The position numbers and the translations under genes were made by a program. Positions 55,998 through 63,959 of a DNA stretch of 64,000 nucleotides are shown here, one piece after another. Numbering within the stretch: position 1 is the first letter of the stretch; each line of letters begins with the position of its first letter. Location of the stretch: positions 81,409 to 145,408 of the forward strand of contig CAKZPS010000062.1 in assembly GCA_937139415.1 (NCBI GenBank). Reading direction: 5' to 3'. The stretch is from an uncultured bacterium (lineage in GTDB: Bacteria; Atribacterota; Atribacteria; Atribacterales; Caldatribacteriaceae). The notes below the pieces were generated by a model, which saw nothing but the letters and a program-made list of their open reading frames with translations, made no database searches and was not told the origin of the DNA.

Positions 55998-56498
55998 GTG
56001 GCGAAGAAGTCTTCTCGTTCTTGGCGGGAGAAGGTAGAGGCGGGTCGGGAAGCTAAGGTGGTAGAAATTACTGCCAAAACGGCTGGTCGTTTCGGGGCTC
56101 GCATGGGTCAAAAGATGATCATTCCTACTCCAAAGGATGTGGAAATCGTCATTCGCCAGGTGAAGGAAGGAGAACTGATTACCCCTTCTATCCTGCGTAA
56201 GAGGCTTGCTTCTCTCTATCAGGTTGATTTAGCGTGTCCGCTGACGACGGGCATTTTTTTGTGGATCGTTGCTCATGCTGCTTTTGAAGACATTCAAATG
56301 CGACGGGCCACTCAACGTACGGTAACTCCTTACTGGCGGGTAGTGAAGAACGACGGGACCTTGTTTCACAAATTCCCGGGTGGAGTGGATGTTCAAAAAA
56401 CTTTGCTTGAGGAGGAAGGGTATACCATTGAAGAGAGAGCTTCCAAGGGGACTTTACGGGTTAAAGAATTTGAGAGGTATTTGGTTCGTCCGGGGTGA
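55998..56498 (+). CDS. MGMT/Atl1-like DNA-binding family protein
   Basis: The 166-residue protein has the general shape of small MGMT-fold proteins: TPKDVEIVIRQVKEGELITP and LRKRLASLYQVDLACPLTTG resemble a winged helix, and VTPYWRVVKNDGTLFHKFPG resembles the PxWRVV region after the active site. The alkyl-accepting PCHR motif is absent, so it could bind but not repair O6-alkylguanine, as Atl1 does. The GTG at 55998 is chosen for the GGAGGGGG site upstream. It overlaps the radical SAM gene (GTGA). Confidence 0.65.
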   Translation: MAKKSSRSWREKVEAGREAKVVEITAKTAGRFGARMGQKMIIPTPKDVEIVIRQVKEGELITPSILRKRLASLYQVDLACPLTTGIFLWIVAHAAFEDIQMRRATQRTVTPYWRVVKNDGTLFHKFPGGVDVQKTLLEEEGYTIEERASKGTLRVKEFERYLVRPG

Positions 56499-57664
56499 GT
56501 GATATGTCCCTCGTAGGAGTAGATGAGAAAATAACCGTTCTCGGTAAGCGAGCGCAATTCGATCTCTGCGGTTCTTGCTTCGGAAGTGAATCGCGCAAAC
56601 GGAATTCCCGAGGAGGGTGGATTTATCCTGTCGTCCTCCCTGATGGGAGGGTGATGAATGTTTTGAAAGTCCTCCTTTCCAATCGTTGTATTCATAATTG
56701 CCTGTACTGTGTGAACCGGGTGGGGCATAAAGGTCCTCGAGCTTCTTTCCGGGCGGAAGAATTGGCCCAGGTCTTTCTTGCGCTCTATCATCAAGGGAGA
56801 GTGCGTGGTTTATTCTTGAGCTCTGCGGTGGAACGAGATTCTCAATGGACCATGACCGAGATGATCAAAGTGGCGGAGTTGCTTCGGAAGAAATATCAAT
56901 TTCGAGGGTATATTCACCTCAAAATTCTTCCCGAAGTAGGAGCCGATTTCATCGAAGAAGCAGTTTGTCTTGCTACCCGGGTATCAGTCAATTTAGAAGC
57001 ACCAACTCCTTCAACCCTTAATCGTATTGCTCCGGAAAAGGACTTTGGAACTATTTGGAGGCAGTTGGAATTCTTGAAGACCTTACGTGAGAAGCGAAAG
57101 ACCTCTTTTGATTTTACCACTCAATTTGTGGTTGGTGCGGGGGGCGAAAGAGACCGAGAAATCATGAAAACAGCTTTCCTCCTCTATCGAAAGGTGGGCT
57201 TAGCTCGTATCTACTACAGTGCTTTTCAACCCATCTCAGGTACACCCCTTGAGGATTTTCCTCCCGTTTCCACCTGGCGAGAACATCGTCTCTACCAAGC
57301 CGACTTTCTCTTTCGCAAATACGGATTCGGTTTTGAAGAGCTTCTCTTCGATGGAAAAGGGAATCTCCCTCTGAGTATGGATCCGAAAACAACCTGGGCA
57401 TTGCAGCACCCGGAATTCTTCCCCATAGAGATTAATCGTGCATCGTTTCACGAGCTCATCCGAGTTCCAGGGATTGGCATCGTTTCTGCTAAGCGCATCT
57501 TGGAAGTGAGGAGACAGAGCTTACTTTCCGATCCAAAAATCCTCAAAGGTTTGGGAGTACGGATTGAAAAGGCTCTGCCCTTTCTCCTTTTCCAAGGGAA
57601 GCGCTTTTCCTCTCCGGTTCAACTCTCTCTTTTTCCTCAAGAACCATGGGTGTCTAACTTTTGA
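56495..57664 (+). CDS. putative DNA modification/repair radical SAM protein
   Basis: This 389-residue protein belongs to a radical SAM family usually annotated as DNA modification/repair. It has an early cysteine pair (FDLCGSCFGSE), the cluster motif SNRCIHNCLYCVNR (CxxxCxxC), the TIM-barrel region, and C-terminal helix-hairpin-helix DNA-binding motifs (INRASFHELIRVPGIGIVSA). It starts with GTG at the stop of the MGMT-like gene. Family members are often paired with a uracil-DNA glycosylase-like partner; here the partner is an Atl1/MGMT-like protein. The reaction is unknown. Confidence 0.85.
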   Translation: MSDMSLVGVDEKITVLGKRAQFDLCGSCFGSESRKRNSRGGWIYPVVLPDGRVMNVLKVLLSNRCIHNCLYCVNRVGHKGPRASFRAEELAQVFLALYHQGRVRGLFLSSAVERDSQWTMTEMIKVAELLRKKYQFRGYIHLKILPEVGADFIEEAVCLATRVSVNLEAPTPSTLNRIAPEKDFGTIWRQLEFLKTLREKRKTSFDFTTQFVVGAGGERDREIMKTAFLLYRKVGLARIYYSAFQPISGTPLEDFPPVSTWREHRLYQADFLFRKYGFGFEELLFDGKGNLPLSMDPKTTWALQHPEFFPIEINRASFHELIRVPGIGIVSAKRILEVRRQSLLSDPKILKGLGVRIEKALPFLLFQGKRFSSPVQLSLFPQEPWVSNF

Positions 57665-57972
57665 AAATACTCTTTCAAAAAATCAAGAAGCCTTGTGCCT
57701 TCATGGGGAGGAATTTGCTCCCAATGCTCTGCTACTATTCCATAGTGTGTACTCAAAGGAAGAGAGGAAAGAGAGGGAGAAGGGAATTCATGCCCTTCTC
57801 CTCCGAGGTATGACCATCGTTTCCCCAGAATCTCTGCAAACCACACATTGATTCCGTAGCGCAGTTTTATTTCTTGGGCAATCACAGAGGCCGCTCGGGA
57901 TACCTTCTCTCCTCTTGTCTTTATTTTCAATTGCGAAAACCACGTCTCAAATGCGTAAATCTCGCTCTCCAT
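57637..57972 (-). CDS. small protein of unknown function coupled to the hydG homologue
   Basis: I do not recognise this 111-residue soluble protein. It starts MESEIYAFETWFSQLKIKTR and contains AASVIAQEIKLRYGINVWFA. Its start lies inside the end of the upstream hydG homologue (26-bp overlap), so the two are translationally coupled. Its 3' end overlaps the convergent radical SAM gene by 28 bp. It may be a partner or carrier for the HydG-type enzyme (inference from position only). Confidence 0.7.
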   Translation of the reverse strand: MESEIYAFETWFSQLKIKTRGEKVSRAASVIAQEIKLRYGINVWFAEILGKRWSYLGGEGHEFPSPSLSSLPLSTHYGIVAEHWEQIPPHEGTRLLDFLKEYFQKLDTHGS

Positions 57973-59422
57973 TTTCGATTCTCTGGAGGTATTCCTTGAC
58001 GATGGGTTTCAGGCGGTCGTCAAGTTTCTCAAATTTTTGTTGGATAACCTGCTCACCTATTTTCCTCGTTGCTTCTTGGGCATAATCTAAGAGATATTCT
58101 TTGAAGGTGAGAATGGCATTGGGCATACAGAAGTGGTGAATTTTCCCTTTCTTGGTAATATCCATGAAGTGTTTTCCGGTCCTCCCACAACGATAATCAG
58201 CCGTACAGAAAGAAGTGATATAGCCCATGTGAGCCAATTCCTGTACTACTTCCTCCAGGGAACGAGGATCACCAATCTGAAACTGTTGCCTCTCCAATTC
58301 TTGTTCGTTGTAACGATCGCTGTAGGCCCCGATACCGATACGAGTAGAAGCGTCGGTTTGGGTACATCCCACAGGAATGACTTCCTTGCGAATGTGCGCC
58401 GGCTCTCTTGCAGTGATAATCATTCCGGTGTAGGGAACCGAGAGTCGAATAACCGTTACCAAACGCTTAAAGTCTCGGTCTTGAACTTTGTATTTGGTTT
58501 CCTGGACAAAAGGAGTATTCACGGCTGGCTCTAAGCGAGGGAAAGAAATAGTATGTGGACCGACACCACCGAAGTGTTTTTCTAAATCGATGGTATGATA
58601 GAGTAACCCCATCACTTCAAACTTCCAGTCATAGAGACCGAAAAGTGCACCGATAGCTACGTCATCAATGCCTGCTTCTTGGGCACGGTGCAGAGCATAG
58701 AGTCGCCATCGATAATGAGATTTGATACCGGTAGGGTGGAGTCGGCGATAAGTTTTATGGTGGTACGTCTCCTGAAATACTTGAAAAGTACCGATGCCGA
58801 CTTCTTTGAGCATCTTGAATCGTGCGATATCAAGTGGAGCGGCATTCACGTTCACCCGGCGAATTTCTCCGTTACCTACTTTGGTCTCGTAGGCTGTTTG
58901 AATAGTTTGGACAATATAATCGACGTCCGACAGAGGATGTTCGCCATAGACCATGATCAGCCTCTTATGGCCTAAGGAGACCAATACTTCAATTTCCCGA
59001 CGTACCTCCTCAATAGTGAGTCTTCTCCGTTTTTGCAAGTAGTTGTCACGACGAAAGCCACAATAGAGACAGTTGTTAATACAGTAATTGCTACAGTAAA
59101 GCGGGGCAAAGGTCACAATGCGGTCTCCATAAACCCTTCGCTTGACTTCCCCAGCAGTAGCGAACATTTCTTCCCAGAGCTCTTCGTCTTCCACGTTGAG
59201 GAGCGCTGCGGTTTCGTGGGTTTCTAAGCGTTCCAGGTTCAAAGACTTAGCAAGGATCTCACGAAGTTTCTTCGGGTCAGGATGGCGATTTTCCTCAAGC
59301 AATGTTTCAATTTCATCCTCGTTGATGAAATCCCTTCCCTCCGAGAGATACTTGGTGAACTCCTCTTCCTTCACGATATTGTGCGACCATTCCTTAGGTG
59401 ACGGAGAAGTTAACTTAGGCAT
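57947..59422 (-). CDS. hydG: HydG-type radical SAM enzyme with altered auxiliary-cluster motif
   Basis: The 491-residue protein is homologous to HydG along its whole length; HydG splits tyrosine to give CO and cyanide ligands for [FeFe]-hydrogenase. The SAM cluster motif is NYCINNCLYCGF near residue 112. The C-terminal HydG motif CTACYR.GRTG, in which CX2CX22C binds the auxiliary cluster, here reads CTADYRCGRTGKHFM...HFC: Cys406 and Cys432 are kept, the middle Cys is Asp409, and a new Cys sits at 412. No hydE, hydF or hydrogenase gene is in the window. It could be a true HydG with changed ligation or a paralogue with another product. Confidence 0.88.
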   Translation of the reverse strand: MPKLTSPSPKEWSHNIVKEEEFTKYLSEGRDFINEDEIETLLEENRHPDPKKLREILAKSLNLERLETHETAALLNVEDEELWEEMFATAGEVKRRVYGDRIVTFAPLYCSNYCINNCLYCGFRRDNYLQKRRRLTIEEVRREIEVLVSLGHKRLIMVYGEHPLSDVDYIVQTIQTAYETKVGNGEIRRVNVNAAPLDIARFKMLKEVGIGTFQVFQETYHHKTYRRLHPTGIKSHYRWRLYALHRAQEAGIDDVAIGALFGLYDWKFEVMGLLYHTIDLEKHFGGVGPHTISFPRLEPAVNTPFVQETKYKVQDRDFKRLVTVIRLSVPYTGMIITAREPAHIRKEVIPVGCTQTDASTRIGIGAYSDRYNEQELERQQFQIGDPRSLEEVVQELAHMGYITSFCTADYRCGRTGKHFMDITKKGKIHHFCMPNAILTFKEYLLDYAQEATRKIGEQVIQQKFEKLDDRLKPIVKEYLQRIENGERDLRI

Positions 59423-59439
59423 GCTCCCAACCTCCTCAA

Positions 59440-59525
59440 AAAAAATCCCGACCTGCGGTGAGGCAAGTCGGGATTTTTTCCGTTCTTTCCCTTGGTTTCA
59501 GAAGAAAAACCTTCCTCACCGCAGG
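59440..59525 (-). promoter_or_regulatory. leader with terminator and competing long-range pairing (attenuator) before hydG
   Basis: In the minus-strand leader a 13-bp stem (59479-59467 with 59452-59440) with a T tract forms a terminator just before the ribosome site. Its loop contains CCTCACCGCAGG, exactly complementary to CCTGCGGTGAGG at the transcript 5' end (59525-59514). That 12-bp pairing and the terminator cannot easily coexist, a classic attenuator layout. Read on the plus strand, the same hairpin has a T tract too. The ligand or trigger is unknown; it matches no riboswitch class I recognise. Confidence 0.65.
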
Positions 59526-59533
59526 CTCTTTCT

Positions 59534-59562
59534 ATTATACTATGAATCTCTTCTCTTGTGTA
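59534..59562 (-). promoter_or_regulatory. promoter of the hydG homologue
   Basis: On the minus strand TATAAT (59539-59534) is preceded at 17 bp by TACACA (59562-59557). Transcription would start near 59527, exactly at the 5' edge of the attenuator pairing element. Confidence 0.6.
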
Positions 59563-59609
59563 ACTTGATGAGGGGTAGGGCATGTTATAATAATTCAAGA
59601 AAGAGGAAG

Positions 59610-61127
59610 ATGGTGCAGGGGCATTTTTTTTCTCAGTTTGAACAGTATATTCTTGATTCTATTTTGGAACTCGGTCTCTCTTTTGGACAAGCTACCAGTG
59701 GTTCTCTCCTCTTCAGAGGAGAAAGCGGTCTTGTTTTAGTAGCAGGGAAAAATCTTCAACCTTCTCATTTTGGGGTAAAAGACCGAGGAGCGAGGACGAT
59801 TTCAGAAATGGTCTTTGAGAGAGGAGAACCACTCCTTATTGATGATGCTGACAATTTGTCTTCTCTTATACTACGTCGGAGGGCTGAGCGGTATTCTCTT
59901 TCTTTTCCTATTCGGAACGAAGTTGGTAAAGTTGTTGGTGTGCTCAATCTCAACCGGGCAGAGAAACCTTTTCAGCAGGAAGAAGTGTCGGTCATAGAAA
60001 AGCTTTCTCTTGCGATCGCCCTTTTGGTGGAAGAGAACCTATTGCGGCGAAATCGGGAGAGGCTCCTTATTGTTTTCTCGGAAATTGTTAATCTTTTTGG
60101 TGGAAGGAATTATCTGCAGGAAGAAAATATCTTTGAAAAGGTGTTTTCTTCGACGCGCTTACTTTTAGGGATTGATCAAGGAGTGGTCTTTAAGCTCTCT
60201 TCTAAGCGGCCCTACATGGTCTTTACCCATCACTGGCCAAAAAAATTGTCTTTTTCGCAATTGAACCTTGGAAAAGAGAATTCTTGCGGGGAGCAAAAGA
60301 TAGCCGTGGTGAAACGCTCTCTCAGTGGAAGAGAGAAATTATTGCTCACCCTTCCTATGCAGAGCATTTTCAGGTCGCGTTTTCTTTTCGTCACCGTGGT
60401 AAACCAAGAGCCTGATCTCCTCAATTCTTTGCTCCTTTCGATGATTGCACGTCTGGGAGAAACGAGCTTGGATTCGTTCTTTCTTCTTCGCAAAAGTGAA
60501 CGATTGGTCCAGGAACGGGAGAGAAACCGCTTAGCTCGTGAATTGCACGATGGGTTAGCACAGATCTTAACCTCTTTGCGATTATATGTCCATTTCTTGA
60601 AAAATACTCCATTTGCAGAAAATAAAGGCCAGACCCAGGAGGTCATACAAAAATTAGACCAACTTGCCCGAATGGGCATTGAAGAATCTCGTTTTATTCT
60701 TTCCGAACTCAAAGGGAAGCCGGTTTCTTCTTCGCGTTTAGAGAGAGAAGTGAAAAGTGTTATCCATGCTTTTTCTCATCCTCGTATCATGATTCACGAG
60801 AATATTCGTATCACTAATCGGCTCATTTCCTTCCGCGTTTTTCGAGTGATTACCTCTCTTTTACGGGAAGCCCTTTCTAATGTGATGAAACATTCTCAGG
60901 GAAAAAACGTGTGGATTGAGTTGTATGATGATTCCAAAAATCTTCACCTTTTGGTTCGAGACGATGGGGTCGGTTTTGACGAACATGCCTCTCTTGAGGA
61001 GGAAGAGGGGACCCATTTTGGCTTGTACAGCATGAGAAATAGAGTCCGTTTAGTGAGGGGGCGCTTCGTTCTCCGTTCGTCTCCGGGGAAAGGTGTTACG
61101 GTGAAAGTGGAAATTCCACTTCGGTGA
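59610..61127 (+). CDS. cytosolic NarL-type sensor histidine kinase with GAF domains
   Basis: The 505-residue kinase has no membrane segment. Two GAF-like regions are seen (about residues 20-150, containing ISEMVFERGEPLLIDDADN, and about 165-290). The HisKA_3 box is RNRLARELHDGLAQILTSLR, and the ATPase domain shows REALSNVMKHSQ, VRDDGVGFD and GLYSMRNRVRLVRG. It should sense a cytoplasmic ligand or redox state and phosphorylate the next protein. Codons upstream of 59610 are rejected because the promoter-like TATAAT at 59586-59591 lies in them; ATG 59610 or GTG 59613 follows GAGGA. Confidence 0.9.
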   Translation: MVQGHFFSQFEQYILDSILELGLSFGQATSGSLLFRGESGLVLVAGKNLQPSHFGVKDRGARTISEMVFERGEPLLIDDADNLSSLILRRRAERYSLSFPIRNEVGKVVGVLNLNRAEKPFQQEEVSVIEKLSLAIALLVEENLLRRNRERLLIVFSEIVNLFGGRNYLQEENIFEKVFSSTRLLLGIDQGVVFKLSSKRPYMVFTHHWPKKLSFSQLNLGKENSCGEQKIAVVKRSLSGREKLLLTLPMQSIFRSRFLFVTVVNQEPDLLNSLLLSMIARLGETSLDSFFLLRKSERLVQERERNRLARELHDGLAQILTSLRLYVHFLKNTPFAENKGQTQEVIQKLDQLARMGIEESRFILSELKGKPVSSSRLEREVKSVIHAFSHPRIMIHENIRITNRLISFRVFRVITSLLREALSNVMKHSQGKNVWIELYDDSKNLHLLVRDDGVGFDEHASLEEEEGTHFGLYSMRNRVRLVRGRFVLRSSPGKGVTVKVEIPLR

Positions 61128-61139
61128 GAGGATACATAC

Positions 61140-61787
61140 ATGGAAAGAGTAAGGGTTGCTTTAGTTGATGACCACCAAATTGTTTTAGTCGGCTTACAGA
61201 AATTGCTGGAAGAGGAATATGAGATAGTATGCGCCGCAAGGACTTTTAAAGAGGCTTTGGAAAAAATCCCTTCTTCCAAAGCTGAATTGGTCCTTGTGGA
61301 TGTTCACATTCCCGGAGGAAACGGTATAGATCTCCTGCGAGAACTGAAGGTTAGAATGCCTTACACTCTTTTTGTCGTTCTTACGGTAGAAGAAGACGAA
61401 GAGATTATATTTCGGGCGATTCAAGAAGGTGCACGAGGATATATTTTGAAGCACAGTCCTCCTGAGATGCTCCTCAAAAGTTTGCAAGCTTGCCTTCAAG
61501 GAGAAGTACTGTGGGGGGAAGAAGTGTATCAGAAACTTGTGGGAAAAATGAAAAAGGGGATACCCTTCGGCGAGGCAGAGCAAGGCTTTACCCGTCTTTC
61601 TCGGCTTCTTTCTCCTCGTGAGGTAGAAATTGTTCGGCTGGTTTTAGCAGGGAAGGGAAATCGAGAGATTGCAGAAGAACTTTGTATCAGCGAAAGTACG
61701 GTCAAGAACCACTTAAGTCGTATCTTTCAAAAGCTTGGTATCCGAGATCGGATGGAGCTCGCGTTACTCGTTACTCGATCAAAATGA
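61140..61787 (+). CDS. LuxR/NarL-family response regulator
   Basis: The 215-residue regulator has a receiver domain with acidic pair Asp10-Asp11, phospho-acceptor Asp54 (LVLVDVHIPGGNGIDLL) and Lys104, and a C-terminal LuxR helix-turn-helix (LSPREVEIVRLVLAGKGNRE, then STVKNHLSRIFQKLG). It is the partner of the kinase 12 bp upstream. Targets are unknown; the neighbouring hydG homologue and symporter genes are candidates by position. Its stop codon lies in a 48-bp perfect palindrome. Confidence 0.95.
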   Translation: MERVRVALVDDHQIVLVGLQKLLEEEYEIVCAARTFKEALEKIPSSKAELVLVDVHIPGGNGIDLLRELKVRMPYTLFVVLTVEEDEEIIFRAIQEGARGYILKHSPPEMLLKSLQACLQGEVLWGEEVYQKLVGKMKKGIPFGEAEQGFTRLSRLLSPREVEIVRLVLAGKGNREIAEELCISESTVKNHLSRIFQKLGIRDRMELALLVTRSK

Positions 61788-61824
61788 GTGAATGAGGCTT
61801 AAGCCTCATTCACTCATTTTGATC
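61777..61824. terminator. 48-bp perfect palindrome serving as bidirectional terminator
   Basis: The sequence from GATCAAAATGAG to CTCATTTTGATC is a perfect inverted repeat of 24 bp arms centred on GAGGCTTAAGCCTC. It includes the response-regulator stop codon and the first two bases of the convergent symporter stop. Only TTTT follows the stem on either side, so termination may be partial. Confidence 0.8.
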
Positions 61825-63430
61825 AGTTCCTATTCTTCTCTAAACCGTTAAAGCAGAGCTGCACGTGTTTTTCGTCTAAGGGCTTAGTAAAGAGGCTTGC
61901 AACGATGGTGACTGCGATAGCTAAGGGTAGAGAGATAATAATGGGGTTGACTACTTTCCACGGTTCTCCCCATAGAGCTGGCCGACCCAAGAGTGCCTTG
62001 GCTAAGCCTAAAACCTGAGATTCTTTTTCATGTACGAAGAGAAACCAGAAAATACTACTGAAAAATCCGGCAAGCATACCGGCAATAGCACCGCTTTTTG
62101 TGATTTTCTTAGAGTATAGAGCTCCAAAATACATGGGTAAGAAACTCGAAGCGCAGAGACCGAAAAAGAGTGATGTTCCTCGGGCAATGATTTCTGAGCC
62201 GGCTTCGTAGAATCGAGGGAGACCCCATGCTACGATTGTACTGAGGAGAATGCCAAAAGAAGTGCCCAACCTGTTTATGCCTATACCGGCTTTCCTTCGG
62301 GTTATAGTCTCGGTTATGTCCCGGCTTAGGGCTGCACCAATGGTATGATACTGACTACTCATGGTGGACATGGCTGCTGCAAAGAGAGTAACAAGGAAAA
62401 GAATGCCGAACCATACTGGCATCGTTTGTTCTACGAACATGGGTATGATGGAGTCAACTTGTTTATTAGCCGCGAGAAAAGCGATTTTACCGGTAGTATT
62501 GTAAAAGTAAACATTGGAAACTGCTCCTACCGTGAAGGCGACTCCGGTCATAGCTAAAATGAAAATGCCTCCTACCAATGTTGCTCGATTCAGCTCTTTG
62601 CTGCTTCTTACCGTCATGAAGCGGGTAGCAAGTTGAGGTTGGGCGAGAACCCCGATACCCACCCCCAAAACGATGGTTGAAATAACCGTCCACCAAATAT
62701 TCGAACCAAAGGCAGGCATATGGGTAAATCCTCTATGTCCTGCTTTTCCCATGAGTTCCACAATCATCGGATTCAGTTGCGCTAAGGATTCATGAGCAGA
62801 AGTTACGCCACCTAAGCGGTAATAAGTCAAAAAGAGAAGGAGCAACATACCGATAAACATGACGCTTCCTTGAAAAGCATCCGTATACATGACGCCTTTT
62901 AGTCCACCCATTACTACGTATATGGCTACAATTGCCGAGAAAGTGAAGAGCGCCACTTCGTAATTCAACTTGAGATTAACCACTAAGAATTGCGTTGCGC
63001 CCATGAGTACTGCAGCAGTGTATATGGGCATAAAGAGAAAAATAATGATCCCGCTAAAAATTTGAATAAAACGGGATTGATATCGTTTTCCCAAGAGTTC
63101 GGGAAAGGTGTGACTGTCAAGATTGTACCCCATGGCTCTGGTCCGGTGGCCGAAAAAGACGAAGGCGAGAAAAATTCCTACAAAGATGTTAAGAAAAGTT
63201 AACCATAGGAGACTCATACCGAACAATGCTGCCGTACCTCCAAATCCTACGATAGCCGAGGTACTTATGAATGTTGCACCGTAAGACATAGCCATAATGT
63301 AAGGGTGAACTTCTCGTCCGGCGAGGAGATAGTCGGTCGTAGTACGAGTTTTGCGATAAGCGATATATCCTAAGTATCCGGTAATCAAAAGATACACAAG
63401 AACGGCGATAATGAGCACAATCTGATACAT
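61823..63430 (-). CDS. sodium:solute symporter family protein
   Basis: The 535-residue membrane protein has about 13 hydrophobic helices and SSS-family segments: DYLLAGREVHPYIMAMSYGA, TFPELLGKRYQSRFIQIF, VMGGLKGVMYTDAFQGSVMF and AAAMSTMSSQYHTIGAALSR. It takes up a solute (an organic acid, amino acid or sugar) with Na+. It is the second gene of an operon behind the small accessory protein. Na+ coupling fits the Na+-type ATPase at 23-32 kb. Confidence 0.95.
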   Translation of the reverse strand: MYQIVLIIAVLVYLLITGYLGYIAYRKTRTTTDYLLAGREVHPYIMAMSYGATFISTSAIVGFGGTAALFGMSLLWLTFLNIFVGIFLAFVFFGHRTRAMGYNLDSHTFPELLGKRYQSRFIQIFSGIIIFLFMPIYTAAVLMGATQFLVVNLKLNYEVALFTFSAIVAIYVVMGGLKGVMYTDAFQGSVMFIGMLLLLFLTYYRLGGVTSAHESLAQLNPMIVELMGKAGHRGFTHMPAFGSNIWWTVISTIVLGVGIGVLAQPQLATRFMTVRSSKELNRATLVGGIFILAMTGVAFTVGAVSNVYFYNTTGKIAFLAANKQVDSIIPMFVEQTMPVWFGILFLVTLFAAAMSTMSSQYHTIGAALSRDITETITRRKAGIGINRLGTSFGILLSTIVAWGLPRFYEAGSEIIARGTSLFFGLCASSFLPMYFGALYSKKITKSGAIAGMLAGFFSSIFWFLFVHEKESQVLGLAKALLGRPALWGEPWKVVNPIIISLPLAIAVTIVASLFTKPLDEKHVQLCFNGLEKNRN

Positions 63431-63442
63431 GTAAGCCCCTCC

Positions 63443-63610
63443 TTATTCTTCCAAAGTTTCTTCTTCTTTTTCCCACTGAATGATTTTTTCCGCTTTTACC
63501 TCGACCCCACTCCGGTTCCAATGAACGATTCCGTAGATAACGCAGAGTAGGGTACTCCCAATACACAAAAGGTATACTAAGATTATCGATGGATCATAGA
63601 GACCGAACAT
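63443..63610 (-). CDS. symporter small accessory protein
   Basis: The 55-residue protein has one hydrophobic helix (IILVYLLCIGSTLLCVIYGI) followed by a short charged tail ending EKEEETLEE. Small proteins of this kind are encoded just before SSS-family symporters and probably assist them. ATG 63610 follows GGGGGG; the longer frame reaching 63715 lies over the promoter. It ends 12 bp before the symporter gene. Confidence 0.88.
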   Translation of the reverse strand: MFGLYDPSIILVYLLCIGSTLLCVIYGIVHWNRSGVEVKAEKIIQWEKEEETLEE

Positions 63611-63640
63611 AAAAATCCCCCCACTTTGTATAGGAATTTG

Positions 63641-63669
63641 AGTATAAATTAGCTTTATTCTATTGAAAA
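63641..63669 (-). promoter_or_regulatory. promoter of the symporter operon
   Basis: On the minus strand TTTTCA (63669-63664) and TATACT (63646-63641) are 17 bp apart, giving a leader of about 25 nt. Confidence 0.6.
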
Positions 63670-63864
63670 CAAAGAAATATTGCAAGATTAAAGGAATAAA
63701 ATATCGACTTTCCATCTCCTCGGAGGGGTGACAATCGAGGATGGATGGAAAACATTGTTCATCTGTAGGTGACTAAATCGGTGGATGATCTTTTGGAGGA
63801 GAGATACGCATAAGGTGGAAGAAAGTGCCCTGGTCTGAGTGACGGTATTTGAGTCTGAGAGGAT

Positions 63865-63892
63865 GGATGAGGAATAAAGGATGAGGAATAAA
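63865..63892. repeat. two tandem copies of a 14-bp unit
   Basis: GGATGAGGAATAAA occurs twice in direct succession, about 40 bp before a promoter. It could be a regulator site or slippage. Confidence 0.8.
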
Positions 63893-63929
63893 TTTTGTGA
63901 AAAATCATTCGCATCGCCTATTCAAGTTC

Positions 63930-63959
63930 TTGACAAATCCCTTCCCCCTGTGCTACATT
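63930..63959 (+). promoter_or_regulatory. sigma-70-type promoter at the window edge
   Basis: TTGACA (63930-63935) and TACATT (63954-63959) are 18 bp apart. The transcript would run off the window; its spacing from any gene is unknown. Confidence 0.7.

Noticed and set aside
59142..61127. Long version (661 codons) of the histidine kinase
   Set aside because: The first 156 codons lie antisense to hydG and across two promoters and the attenuator.
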